Positions 1 to 7,648 are shown, counted from the stretch's first letter. The stretch is 7,988 bases of DNA from an uncultured Alphaproteobacteria bacterium (GCA_937895955.1 CALAZI010000056.1:1-7988), one strand, 5' to 3'. Made by a program: numbers and translations. Notes: a model not told the origin generated them from the letters alone.

Positions 1-48
1 GTCGACGAAGCGCTTGCCGCGAAGGAAGCGGAAATCATGCAGGTGTGA
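1..48 (+). CDS. frr: Ribosome recycling factor, C-terminal end (partial)
   Basis: Only the last 15 codons and the TGA stop are present; the rest lies upstream of the window. The encoded end, VDEALAAKEAEIMQV, has the charged helix and the K-E-x-E-[IL]-M-x-[VF] finish typical of ribosome recycling factor. That protein works with EF-G in the cytoplasm to split the post-termination ribosome. The identification rests on this short tail plus context: frr directly upstream of uppS and cdsA is a common arrangement in Proteobacteria. The stop is 27 bases before the uppS start, so the two genes are probably co-transcribed. Confidence 0.85.
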   Translation, partial: VDEALAAKEAEIMQV

Positions 49-64
49 GCCTGCTTGCGCGTGT

Positions 65-70
65 GAGGTG
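65..70 (+). promoter_or_regulatory. Ribosome binding site that sets the GTG start of uppS
   Basis: GAGGTG lies 5 bases before the GTG codon at 76. An in-frame TGA at 64-66 rules out any start further upstream. The next in-frame Met is residue 28, inside the conserved catalytic motif, so GTG at 76 is the best-supported start. Confidence 0.75.
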
Positions 71-75
71 AGACA

Positions 76-837
76 GTGACAGGCGGTCCGGCGGCTGATG
101 AGCGAACGGCGGTCCCGGGCTCGTCCGGGCCTGCGCCGCGGCATGTCGCCATCATTATGGACGGAAACGGCCGCTGGGCTGCTTTGCGCGGATTGCCGCG
201 CAGCGCTGGGCACAAGGAAGGGGTCGCCGCCGCCAAACGCGCCGTTGAAGCTGCGCGCGACCTCGGCGTCAGCCATTTGACGCTATACAGCTTCTCGACC
301 GAGAACTGGCGTCGTCCGGCGAGTGAAATTCGCGATCTGATGTCGCTGTTGCGAAAATTCATCGGCGATGACTTGCCGACGCTGAAACGCGAAGGCGTCA
401 GGGTGACGATCATCGGCGACAAGAAAAATCTCGACCCCGAACTCAAACTGCTTGTCTCGCGCGCGGAGAAGGAAACCGCGGCGAATTCGCAATTCTTTCT
501 GCAAATCGCCTTTAATTACGGCGGCCGGGACGAAATCATCCGCGCCGCCCGCAAGCTTGCCGCTGACGCCGTCGCCGGTCGCTGCCGTCCAGAGGCGATT
601 GATGAAGCGATGATGACGCGCGCGCTGGATACGGCTGCGATACCGGATCCTGATCTCGTCATCAGGACGAGCGGCGAAAAGCGCATTTCCAACTTCCTGC
701 TCTGGCAGGCGGCTTATGCTGAATATGTTTTTCCGGATGTCTTGTGGCCGGATTTCGACATCAGTCATTTCGCCGCCGCGATTGAGGATTTTAAGGCGCG
801 TGAGCGTCGCTTCGGCGGCGTCGCCGCGGCGCCGTAG
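76..837 (+). CDS. uppS: Isoprenyl transferase / undecaprenyl diphosphate synthase (UppS)
   Basis: This cytoplasmic cis-prenyltransferase adds isopentenyl diphosphate units to farnesyl diphosphate to make C55 undecaprenyl diphosphate, the lipid carrier for peptidoglycan and surface glycans. The 253-residue protein is of normal length. The signature HVAIIMDGNGRW begins at residue 23 and holds the catalytic/Mg Asp29. The rest of the active site is intact and sits at a constant +3 offset from E. coli numbering: His46, Asn77 and Arg80 in SFSTENWRR, Arg197, Glu201, Arg203 and Ser205 in RTSGEKRISNFLLWQ, and Glu216. The first 22 residues are a Gly/Ala/Pro-rich leader with no clear function. Translation starts at GTG with a good ribosome binding site. 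The stop is 11 bases before cdsA, consistent with one operon. The isoprenoid precursors come from the pathway in which dxr, two genes downstream, acts. Identification is very secure. Confidence 0.97.
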   Translation: MTGGPAADERTAVPGSSGPAPRHVAIIMDGNGRWAALRGLPRSAGHKEGVAAAKRAVEAARDLGVSHLTLYSFSTENWRRPASEIRDLMSLLRKFIGDDLPTLKREGVRVTIIGDKKNLDPELKLLVSRAEKETAANSQFFLQIAFNYGGRDEIIRAARKLAADAVAGRCRPEAIDEAMMTRALDTAAIPDPDLVIRTSGEKRISNFLLWQAAYAEYVFPDVLWPDFDISHFAAAIEDFKARERRFGGVAAAP

Positions 838-848
838 AAACCAGTTCC

Positions 849-1685
849 ATGACAAGCGAGTCGAGCAAGGCGTCCGCCCCGCGCAGCAAGGATACGCTCG
901 CGCTGCGCGTCGTCTCGGCGGCGGCGCTGGCGCCGCTGGCGATCGGCGCTTCCTGGGCGGGCGGGCCGGTCTTCGCGGGACTTGTCGCGTTTCTGGGCGT
1001 GCTCATGGCGTTTGAATGGGCGCGCATGATCGAACGCGCCGAACTCTCTCCCGTGTTTTACGCGCTGGCGCTCGGATCCGCCGGCGCGCTCATTCTCGCC
1101 GCCGCGGAACATTACATCGTCGCCTATATCGTTTGTGCGGCAAGCGCTGTCGCCGCTGCGGTCGGGTCGCTTCGCGGCGCGCGCAAGCCGGGTTGGGCGG
1201 CGTTCGGCGCGCTTTATTTCATCGCTCCCTCAATCGCGCTTATTTGGCTGAGAGAAGATGTCGCTAACGGGCGCGGCCTCGTTCTCCTCCTTTTTGCGAT
1301 CGTCTGGTCCGCCGACACCGGCGGTTATGTCGGCGGCCGCCTGATTGGCGGACCGAAACTTTCCCCGGCTTTGTCGCCGGCCAAAACCTGGGCCGGCGCC
1401 GTAGGCGGGCTGATAGCCGGCGCGGCGGCGGCCGTGATCGGCGCTCCGCTCTTTTTCGGCGAGGCGAGCGCGCCGCCCCACACCCTGATGGGCGCCGTTC
1501 TCGGGATCGCCTCGATCGCCGGCGACATGGCCGAATCCGGCATCAAGAGGCGGTTTGGAATCAAGGACATGAGCGGTCTCATCCCAGGCCATGGGGGCGT
1601 CCTTGACCGGCTCGACGGAATGATATTCGTAACGATAGCCGTGACGTTGGTTGTTTACGGCCGTAGTCTGGCCGCAGGGTTTTGA
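849..1685 (+). CDS. cdsA: Phosphatidate cytidylyltransferase (CDP-diglyceride synthase)
   Basis: This inner-membrane enzyme converts CTP and phosphatidic acid to CDP-diacylglycerol, the precursor of all major bacterial phospholipids. The 278-residue protein is a series of hydrophobic Ala/Leu/Gly-rich membrane segments. It carries the full CDP-diglyceride synthase signature at residues 230-256: S-x-I-K-R-R, then K-D-x-S-G, then PGHGGVLDRLD. Other conserved features are the WSADTGGY motif around Asp155, the SPAKTWAG stretch at 176-183, and Asp226 in AGDMAES just before the signature, expected to help bind metal and CTP. The ATG at 849 follows uppS closely and has no strong ribosome binding site, so translation may be coupled to uppS. 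The N-terminal 15 residues are polar and cytosolic in appearance. Nothing is truncated or missing. Confidence 0.96.
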   Translation: MTSESSKASAPRSKDTLALRVVSAAALAPLAIGASWAGGPVFAGLVAFLGVLMAFEWARMIERAELSPVFYALALGSAGALILAAAEHYIVAYIVCAASAVAAAVGSLRGARKPGWAAFGALYFIAPSIALIWLREDVANGRGLVLLLFAIVWSADTGGYVGGRLIGGPKLSPALSPAKTWAGAVGGLIAGAAAAVIGAPLFFGEASAPPHTLMGAVLGIASIAGDMAESGIKRRFGIKDMSGLIPGHGGVLDRLDGMIFVTIAVTLVVYGRSLAAGF

Positions 1686-1701
1686 GGGGCAGGGTGGAAG
1701 A

Positions 1702-2916
1702 ATGAGCGGCAGGGACGCGCGTCCTCATTTGCGTCGCCGGGTGACGGTGTTGGGCTCAACCGGGTCGGTCGGCGTCAACACGCTCGACCTGATCGACTTC
1801 GCCGGCGTGCGCGGAGAGGCGGAAGTCGAGATCGAGGCGCTGACGGCGAATTCGAACGTCGCGCTGCTCGCCGAACAGGCGAAAAAATTCCGTCCCCGCT
1901 ATGTCGCTATCGGCGACGCCTCAAAAAAGGATGCGCTCAGGGAAGCGCTTTCAGGTTTCGACATTGAAATCGGGGCGGGACCCGAGGCGGTTGACGAAGC
2001 CGGCGCAAGAGACGCCGACTGGGTGATGGCGGCGATAGTCGGCGCCGCGGGATTGAAGCCGACGCTCAACGCCGCAAAGCGGGGCGCCGCCATCGCGCTC
2101 GCCAACAAGGAGTGCCTCGTCTGCGCAGGCGAAGTCGTGATGCAGGCGATCGCCGACCATGGCGGCGCGCTCCTGCCGGTCGATTCCGAACATAACGCCA
2201 TCTTCCAGGTATTCGACTTCGAGCGGCCGAACCGCATTTCGCGATTGATCCTCACCGCGTCGGGCGGGCCGTTCCGAACTTGGTCAATAGACCAGATGAG
2301 AAGGGCGACGCCGTCGGAAGCGGTCGCGCATCCGAACTGGTCGATGGGCGCGAAAATCTCCGTCGATTCCGCGACGATGATGAACAAGGGTCTTGAGCTT
2401 ATCGAGGCGTCGCACATTTTCCCGATCAGCCACGAAAAAATCGAAATTCTGGTTCACCCGCAATCGGTGATTCATTCGATGGTCGAATATGTCGACGGTT
2501 CCGTGCTCGCTCAGCTCGGAACGCCCGACATGCGCATCCCGATTGCGTCGACCTTCGCCTGGCCCGACCGCACGCCGACGCCGTCCGCGCGGCTCGATTT
2601 CGCCGAAGTCGCCCAATTGACCTTCGAAGCGCCTGACATAGCGCGCTTTCCTTCGCTTCGCCTCGCGAGAGAGGCGGTTCAACGCGGCGGGGTTTATCCG
2701 GCGACGCTGAACGCCGCCAATGAGGCGGCGGTCGCCGCTTTTCTTGCAGGAAATCTCAAATTTCTGGATATTGCGGCGGTCTGTGAGCACGTTCTCGACC
2801 AGCTCGGTCGGCGCAACGGGCCTGCAAAGCTTTCAAGCCTCGAAGAGGCGATGGCGGCGGATGGCGAGGCGCGCCGGATCGCCGGCGAAGCGATCGCCGC
2901 GAAAGCCGCGGCGTAG
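1702..2916 (+). CDS. dxr: 1-deoxy-D-xylulose 5-phosphate reductoisomerase (Dxr/IspC)
   Basis: This cytoplasmic, NADPH- and metal-dependent enzyme turns 1-deoxy-D-xylulose 5-phosphate into 2-C-methyl-D-erythritol 4-phosphate, the committed MEP-pathway step and the target of fosmidomycin. The chosen ATG gives 404 residues. An in-frame ATG at 1651 would add 17 residues read through the end of cdsA; I reject it because the family starts shortly before the dinucleotide-binding motif and because 1702 has GGGG and AGGG stretches just upstream. The NADPH motif GSTGSVG is at 18-24 and ANKE at 134-137. Metal ligands are Asp161 and Glu163 (PVDSEHNAIFQ) and Glu232 (NKGLELIEA). Substrate residues are Ser187 (TASGGPF), His210, Ser223, Asn228 and Lys229, and His258 lies in HPQSVIHSMV. 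All expected catalytic residues are present. It starts 16 bases after cdsA, and its product pathway feeds UppS. Confidence 0.97.
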   Translation: MSGRDARPHLRRRVTVLGSTGSVGVNTLDLIDFAGVRGEAEVEIEALTANSNVALLAEQAKKFRPRYVAIGDASKKDALREALSGFDIEIGAGPEAVDEAGARDADWVMAAIVGAAGLKPTLNAAKRGAAIALANKECLVCAGEVVMQAIADHGGALLPVDSEHNAIFQVFDFERPNRISRLILTASGGPFRTWSIDQMRRATPSEAVAHPNWSMGAKISVDSATMMNKGLELIEASHIFPISHEKIEILVHPQSVIHSMVEYVDGSVLAQLGTPDMRIPIASTFAWPDRTPTPSARLDFAEVAQLTFEAPDIARFPSLRLAREAVQRGGVYPATLNAANEAAVAAFLAGNLKFLDIAAVCEHVLDQLGRRNGPAKLSSLEEAMAADGEARRIAGEAIAAKAAA

Positions 2917-2951
2917 GTTGGCGACGAGGCTGGAAGGGTGAAGCGGGACTG

Positions 2952-4223
2952 ATGGCGTTAGGCGGATTTTCACTCGACTCTCTCATCACGCTGCCGATAA
3001 CGCTGGTTGCGTTCATCGCTCTTCTTTGCATCATCGTCTTCTTTCACGAATACGGTCACTTCTCCGTGGCGCGGATGCTGGGCGTGCGCGTCGACGTATT
3101 CTCGATCGGTTTCGGCAAGACGATTGCGCGTTGGCGAGACAAGAAGGGAACGGAATGGCGGATCGCGATGCTGCCGCTTGGCGGCTACGTGAAATTCTTC
3201 GGCGATGCGGGACCGGCGTCAAACGCCAGCGCCGAAGTCGAAGCGGAGCGTCACGCGGATCACCCTGCGACGACGCAATTCCCGCGGCCGGGTCATGAGC
3301 ATGAAGTCGGTCGCGGCATGAGCGCGGAAGATCGCGCCGTCTGTTTTCATTTCAAGCCGGTATGGGCGCGCGCGATGATTGTCGCCGCCGGGCCGATCGC
3401 GAATTTCGTCCTCGCCATCGCGATCTTCGCCGGCCTTTTGATGTCTTTCGGCCAGATGGTCGGCGAGCCCAAGGTGGGGGCGGTGCAACCGGATTCCGCA
3501 GCGGCGGCGGCCGGCTTTCAGCCCGGCGACGTCATCCGTGCGGCGAACGGGCGGCGCATTGAGACCTTCTCCGATCTCACCATGCTTGTCCGCCTCTCGT
3601 CAGGCGAGGAGGTCGCCTTTGAGGTCGATCGTTCCGGCGAGATCATTACGCTGGTTGCGACGCCGCGCCGGCAGGTTGTGCAGGACGCTTTCGGCAATGA
3701 CACCGAACTGGGCGTGCTCGGCGTCACCGGCGATCCGGACGCATTCAAATTCGTTCGCTACGGGCTTGGCGACGCGCTCATCGGGGCTGTTAAACAAGTC
3801 TGGCAAATCATTTATTCTACAGGGGATTTTCTCTCTCGCCTCGTGCTCGGCAAGGAGGATGCTAAGCAGCTTGGCGGCCCGATAAAAATGGCCCAATACG
3901 CCGGCCAGTCGGCGCTGTCAGGCTTTGACGGCGATCCGTCTCTGGAAGGGCTCGATCTGCTAACGCGGCTCAAAATCAGCCTGGCGAGCTTCATCAGCCT
4001 CGCCGCCATCGTTTCCGTGTCGATCGGCTTTCTCAACCTCCTGCCCGTGCCGGTTCTGGACGGTGGTCACCTGATGTACTACGCCTACGAAGCCGCGGCC
4101 GGAAAACCCTTGGGGGCAAGGGCTCAGGCGATTGGCTTTAGGGTGGGAATCGTCCTCTTGGCGTCGTTCATGTTGTTTGTAACCTGGAACGACATCTCCA
4201 GTTTTTTCGCAGTTAAGAGCTAG
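2952..4223 (+). CDS. rseP: RseP/MmpA-type intramembrane site-2 zinc metalloprotease
   Basis: This inner-membrane protease of the M50 (site-2) family cuts transmembrane segments of regulatory proteins. E. coli RseP cleaves the anti-sigma factor RseA, and the Caulobacter homologue MmpA cleaves PodJ; the substrate here is unknown. The 423-residue protein has a first membrane segment at about 11-31 ending in the zinc motif HEYGH (His32, Glu33, His36). A second hydrophobic segment is at about 141-167 (start AAGPIANFVLA) and a single PDZ domain at about 172-240 (GFQPGDVIRAANGRRI). A third segment precedes NLLPVPVLDGGHL, which holds the third zinc ligand Asp370, and a fourth lies at about 395-415. 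One PDZ rather than two suits an alphaproteobacterial member. Residues 91-121 form a His/Glu-rich insert discussed in the findings. The start is 35 bases after dxr, with GGAAGGG upstream at a slightly long spacing. Confidence 0.95.
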   Translation: MALGGFSLDSLITLPITLVAFIALLCIIVFFHEYGHFSVARMLGVRVDVFSIGFGKTIARWRDKKGTEWRIAMLPLGGYVKFFGDAGPASNASAEVEAERHADHPATTQFPRPGHEHEVGRGMSAEDRAVCFHFKPVWARAMIVAAGPIANFVLAIAIFAGLLMSFGQMVGEPKVGAVQPDSAAAAAGFQPGDVIRAANGRRIETFSDLTMLVRLSSGEEVAFEVDRSGEIITLVATPRRQVVQDAFGNDTELGVLGVTGDPDAFKFVRYGLGDALIGAVKQVWQIIYSTGDFLSRLVLGKEDAKQLGGPIKMAQYAGQSALSGFDGDPSLEGLDLLTRLKISLASFISLAAIVSVSIGFLNLLPVPVLDGGHLMYYAYEAAAGKPLGARAQAIGFRVGIVLLASFMLFVTWNDISSFFAVKS

Positions 4224-4232
4224 GTCGGCGGC

Positions 4233-6956
4233 ATGCGTTTCATTCGGTCGGGGTTTTGCGCCGCTGGCGCCGTTCTTTTTGCAGCGCTCAGCGCCGTCGG
4301 CGGCGCATTTGCGCAGGAGCCCGCCGCGCCGATCGACGCCTCCATGTTTGGGCTTCAGGAAGGCGAAGCGCCGATCATTCAGGCGATCCAGGTTGTCGGC
4401 AACCAGCGCATCGAACCAGAAACGATTTCCTCCTATCTCGTCGTCAATCCGGGCGACCGCGCCGAGCCGCGGCTCCTCGATCTCGGGTTGAAGACGCTTT
4501 TCAACACCGGGCTCTTTTCCGATGTCGCGCTTGAAATGCAGCCGGACGATTCGCTGCTGATCACCGTCATTGAAAACCCGATCGTCAATCGCGTCATTCT
4601 CGAAGGCAATCGCCGCGTCAAGGAAGACAAGATCACCAAGGAAGTGCAGCTGGCGGCGCGCGCCGTTTTCACGCGCGCAAAGGCCCAGGCCGACGTTCAG
4701 CGCATTATCGAGGTTTATCGCCGCAGCGGGCGTTTTGCGGCGACGGTGACGCCGAAAGTGACGCCGCTTGAGCAGAACCGCGTCGACGTCATCTATGAAA
4801 TCGACGAGGGGCCGAAAACCGGCGTCGCGAAGATCAACTTCGCCGGCAACAAGAATTTCTCAAGCGCGGAACTGCGCGGCGCAATCCTCACCAAGGAAAG
4901 CCGTTGGTGGCGCTTCTTCTCATCCAACGCCAATTATGATCCTGACCGCCTTGAATATGAACGCGATCTCCTTCGCCAGTTCTACGCCAAGAACGGCTAC
5001 GCCGATTTTCAGGTTCTTTCGGCCGTCGCCGAACTGACGCCCGATCGCGAGGACTTTTTCATCACCTTCACGGTCGATGAAGGCGAGAAATATACGGTCG
5101 GCGAGGTGAAGGTGAAAACGAGCCTCGCCAAGCTCGATGAAAACGTTCTCGAGCGGTTTGTGCCGATTAAGTCCGGCGAGACCTTCAACGGCGAACGGGT
5201 CGAAAAAGCGACCGAGTCGATCACCTTCGCCACGGGCGCCAGCGGCTACGCCTTCGTTGACGTCTCGCCGCGCCTCGACCGGCACCGCGATTCAAAGACG
5301 ATCGACATTACGTTTGAAGTCAACGAGGGCCCGCGCGTCTACGTTGAACGCATCAACATCAAGGGCAACACCCGCACGCTCGACAAGATCGTCCGGCGCG
5401 AAATCCGCGTCGCCGAAGGCGATCCCTACAACAAGGTGCTGATCGATCGTTCAAAGTCGCGCATCAGGGCGCTCGACTATTTCACCGAGGTTGAGATCAC
5501 GGACAAGCCGGGCTCGGCGCCGGACCGGACGGAACTCGACGTCTCGGTCAAGGAAAAGGCGACCGGCTCCTTCTCCGTCGGCGTCGGCGTTTCATCGACT
5601 GAAAACTTCATTGTCGATTTCTCGATTGAAGAACGAAACCTCATGGGGCGCGGTCAGACCTTGCGCTTCCGCGTGCAGACCAGCTCGCGAACGCGCCTTG
5701 TCGATATCCGCTTCACGCAACCTTATTTCCTTGACCGGAACCTGGCGGCGGGCTTCTCGATCACCAATCAGAGGACAGACTTCAAAGAGGCTGGGTTTGT
5801 CCGGGACCGTTACGGGTTCGGTCTCAACGCCGGCTTCCAGATTTCGGAATATTGGCGCGGCAGCCTGCAATATCAGCTGGCGCGCGATAACGTGACGATT
5901 GATCGTAACAGCTCATTATTTACGAACACGGCGCGAGTCATCGACGGCACCGACATTTCAGGTGAGTTCATTCCTGGAGTTAGTCTGCCGATGTTGATGC
6001 CTCTCTATCGAGCTAGAACCGTCGTCGACGGGCAGACCGTCAATTTTGTGACAACCGACAATACGAATTCAAACTATACGATTTTAGGACGCCTTTTTGA
6101 CGGAGCTGACGGAACAACGGGAAATCCGCTCAGCCAATACACGGCGTTCGTTTGCGATCTTGTCACCCAAGCGTTCACGCCAAGCTGTCAGTCGCGCGGC
6201 AAGTTTCTGACGTCGCTGGTCGGTTATTCGGTCGGCTACGACACCCGCGACGACCCGATCGACCCGACGCGCGGATCGCGCTTTTCATTCGCGCAATCAG
6301 TCGCCGGCCTTGGCGGCGATGTTCAATATCTGCGTAACGAAATAAACGGCGCCTACTACCAGAAGCTGTTCGGCGGCTTTATCGGCAAAGTTCAGCTCCG
6401 CGGCGGCTACATCACGGGCTATGGCGGCGACGATGTGCGCCTTCAGGACCGCTTCTATGAAGGCGCCGACAGCTTCCGCGGCTTTGAAGTCGCCGGCATC
6501 GGTCCGCGTTACCTGCAAGGGCAGGGCACGCGCGACGGGGCGGTCTTCGGTCAGGCGATTGGCGCGAAAGTCTACGCCATCGGCACCTTTGAGCTGAAAT
6601 TACCTCTGCCATTGCCGAAGGAATACGGGCTAAGAGCCTCGCTTTTCAGCGATTTTGGGACCGTCGGCCTTGTCGACGACTCCAATAAGGTCATCAATGA
6701 CAACCTGTCGTTGTGGGTCGATCCGGAAACCGGCCGTCTTTGCGAGGATTCGGCGACTTTGACGCCGGCAAGCCCCGGCCTTGCCAACTGCGTCAAACCG
6801 ATTCAGGACGACCTTTCAATAAGGCTTTCCGCCGGCGTTTCGGTGAGCTGGGACTCGCCCTTCGGCCCGGTCCGCTTTGATTTCGCCAAAGTTTTCCGCA
6901 AAGAAGAGTACGATAGAACAGAGGGCTTCCGGTTTAGCGCGGGAACATCCTTCTAA
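4233..6956 (+). CDS. bamA: Outer membrane protein assembly factor BamA
   Basis: BamA is the Omp85-family core of the BAM complex and inserts beta-barrel proteins into the outer membrane. The 907-residue precursor has a signal peptide with likely cleavage after AFA (residue 27). Five POTRA domains follow at about 48-116, 117-193, 196-284, 286-365 and 368-441; repeated marks are V-x-G-N (e.g. VVGNQRI, IKGNTRT) and closing D/NEGP motifs. The 16-strand barrel runs from about 443 to 907. DSFRGFEVAG at 746-755 is the conserved loop-6 [VIF]RGF motif. The protein ends in Phe (FSAGTSF), the usual outer-membrane signal. It is about 100 residues longer than the 810-residue E. coli protein. Much of the excess is at residues 557-656, in predicted extracellular loop 4, with a long loop 7 at about 813-859. 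The mature protein has four Cys, paired in those two loops. It begins 9 bases after rseP. Confidence 0.97.
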   Translation: MRFIRSGFCAAGAVLFAALSAVGGAFAQEPAAPIDASMFGLQEGEAPIIQAIQVVGNQRIEPETISSYLVVNPGDRAEPRLLDLGLKTLFNTGLFSDVALEMQPDDSLLITVIENPIVNRVILEGNRRVKEDKITKEVQLAARAVFTRAKAQADVQRIIEVYRRSGRFAATVTPKVTPLEQNRVDVIYEIDEGPKTGVAKINFAGNKNFSSAELRGAILTKESRWWRFFSSNANYDPDRLEYERDLLRQFYAKNGYADFQVLSAVAELTPDREDFFITFTVDEGEKYTVGEVKVKTSLAKLDENVLERFVPIKSGETFNGERVEKATESITFATGASGYAFVDVSPRLDRHRDSKTIDITFEVNEGPRVYVERINIKGNTRTLDKIVRREIRVAEGDPYNKVLIDRSKSRIRALDYFTEVEITDKPGSAPDRTELDVSVKEKATGSFSVGVGVSSTENFIVDFSIEERNLMGRGQTLRFRVQTSSRTRLVDIRFTQPYFLDRNLAAGFSITNQRTDFKEAGFVRDRYGFGLNAGFQISEYWRGSLQYQLARDNVTIDRNSSLFTNTARVIDGTDISGEFIPGVSLPMLMPLYRARTVVDGQTVNFVTTDNTNSNYTILGRLFDGADGTTGNPLSQYTAFVCDLVTQAFTPSCQSRGKFLTSLVGYSVGYDTRDDPIDPTRGSRFSFAQSVAGLGGDVQYLRNEINGAYYQKLFGGFIGKVQLRGGYITGYGGDDVRLQDRFYEGADSFRGFEVAGIGPRYLQGQGTRDGAVFGQAIGAKVYAIGTFELKLPLPLPKEYGLRASLFSDFGTVGLVDDSNKVINDNLSLWVDPETGRLCEDSATLTPASPGLANCVKPIQDDLSIRLSAGVSVSWDSPFGPVRFDFAKVFRKEEYDRTEGFRFSAGTSF
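5901..6197 (+). other. Enlarged, lower-GC loop-4 segment within bamA
   Basis: This stretch encodes about residues 557-655 of BamA, between the strand ending QYQLARDNVTID and the strand beginning KFLTSLVGYSVGYD. By topology comparison with E. coli BamA this is the beta7-beta8 connection, extracellular loop 4. My hand count gives 155 G+C in 5901-6200 (about 52%), falling to 26 of 60 at 6061-6120; two 60-base flanks I counted gave 39 and 41 of 60, but a third (5401-5460) gave only 33. It uses codons rarely seen in neighbouring sequence, including TTA (5916 and 6084), AGA (6015), CGA (6009) and AGT. It is Asn/Thr/Asp-rich and contains Cys641 and Cys652. The reading frame is intact. Confidence 0.65.
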
Positions 6957-6962
6957 CCAGTT

Positions 6963-6968
6963 GAGGAG
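6963..6968 (+). promoter_or_regulatory. Strong ribosome binding site of ompH
   Basis: GAGGAG lies 8 bases before the ATG at 6977. It is the best Shine-Dalgarno match in the window, which suggests ompH is translated more strongly than its operon neighbours. Confidence 0.7.
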
Positions 6969-6976
6969 TTTAGACT

Positions 6977-7627
6977 ATGTCTTTGAGATTTCAGACGATC
7001 GCCGGCGCGGCGCTGCTGCTTGCGGGCGGCCTTGCTGTTGGCGCTATCGCCACGGGCGCCGAAGCGCAGCAGGCCGCCAAGGCTCCGGTTATCCTGATCG
7101 TCGACCAGTCGACGATCCTGTCGCAGTCGGACGCCGGCAAGACCATCCCGACGCAAGTTCAGTCGATCCAGTCAGGCGTCCAGAAAGAGTTCGACGCCGA
7201 GGCGGCGAAACTCAAAAAGGACATCGAGAACTTTGAAAAGGGTTCCTCGCTGATGTCTGAAGAGGTTCGCAACAAGACCGGCCAAGAACTCGCCATGCGT
7301 CAGCAGGTGCAGCTGCCCCAGCAGGCGCAGATCATGGAACAGGTGCTCGGCAACGTCGTGCAGGTCGCGCAAGCGAAAATCCTGCAGGAATCGCAGCCGA
7401 TCATGAAATCGATCATCGACAAGCGCGGCGCGACGCTGCTGCTCGATCGTTCCGCCGTCATGTATGCGGCCCCGGACAGCGACATCACTCAGGAAGTGCT
7501 CGCCGAACTCAACAAGAAAATGAAAACCGTCGAGGTCCAGAAAGTGACGCTCGCGGAAGTGAAGAAAAAGGCCGCGGAAGCGGCGGCGAAACAGCAAGCG
7601 GCCGCCAAAAAAGACACTAAGAAATAG
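6977..7627 (+). CDS. skp: OmpH/Skp-family periplasmic chaperone
   Basis: Skp/OmpH proteins are trimeric periplasmic chaperones that hold unfolded outer-membrane proteins on their way to the BAM complex. The 216-residue precursor has a signal peptide with a hydrophobic core at about 8-26 and likely cleavage after AEA (residue 30). A short beta segment, APVILIVDQSTIL (36-48), matches the family's N-terminal part of the trimer body. Residues from about 58 to 158 are charged and Gln-rich, as expected for the two long coiled-coil tentacle helices. The segment ATLLLDRSAVMYA (about 152-164) and the following S-D-I-T-Q-E-V-L-x-x-L-N are a typical OmpH C-terminal core. A Lys/Ala-rich tail fills about 193-216. 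The gene follows bamA by 20 bases and has a strong ribosome binding site. Family assignment is secure; the exact orthology to E. coli Skp is inferred from synteny. Confidence 0.92.
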   Translation: MSLRFQTIAGAALLLAGGLAVGAIATGAEAQQAAKAPVILIVDQSTILSQSDAGKTIPTQVQSIQSGVQKEFDAEAAKLKKDIENFEKGSSLMSEEVRNKTGQELAMRQQVQLPQQAQIMEQVLGNVVQVAQAKILQESQPIMKSIIDKRGATLLLDRSAVMYAAPDSDITQEVLAELNKKMKTVEVQKVTLAEVKKKAAEAAAKQQAAAKKDTKK

Positions 7628-7648
7628 TCGTCTTCGGCTGACCCGAAT

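Noticed and set aside
283..855. A 190-codon open frame on the minus strand opposite uppS.
   Set aside because: It lies wholly opposite a gene with an intact active site, is Arg-rich with no recognisable motif, and is the expected by-product of high-GC codon bias.
1651..1701. An upstream in-frame ATG that would extend Dxr by 17 residues and overlap cdsA.
   Set aside because: The extra residues are read through the cdsA 3' end, do not resemble Dxr N-termini, and the ATG at 1702 is better placed relative to the NADPH-binding motif.
2284..2790. A 168-codon open frame on the minus strand opposite dxr.
   Set aside because: It mirrors the coding frame of a secure gene, is Arg-rich and has no family resemblance.
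4186..4216. GGAAC at 4186-4190 as a possible -35 of a stress (EcfG/RpoE-like) promoter for bamA.
   Set aside because: At 16-17 bases downstream the sequence reads TCGC/CGCA rather than the CGTT expected for EcfG promoters, and GGAAC alone occurs by chance in such sequence.
5901..6197. The bamA loop-4 segment as an inserted mobile element.
   Set aside because: It keeps the reading frame and has no inverted or direct repeats at its edges and no transposase-like coding, so it is part of the protein rather than an insertion sequence.
6942..6968. GGAAC at 6942-6946 as a possible stress promoter for ompH.
   Set aside because: No matching -10 element follows at the right spacing; the downstream position is occupied by the ribosome binding site.
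7172..7597. A 141-codon open frame on the minus strand opposite ompH.
   Set aside because: It is the antisense of the charged coiled-coil region (Lys/Glu codons read as Phe/Leu), giving a biased Phe/Leu/Arg/His sequence with no plausible start signal.
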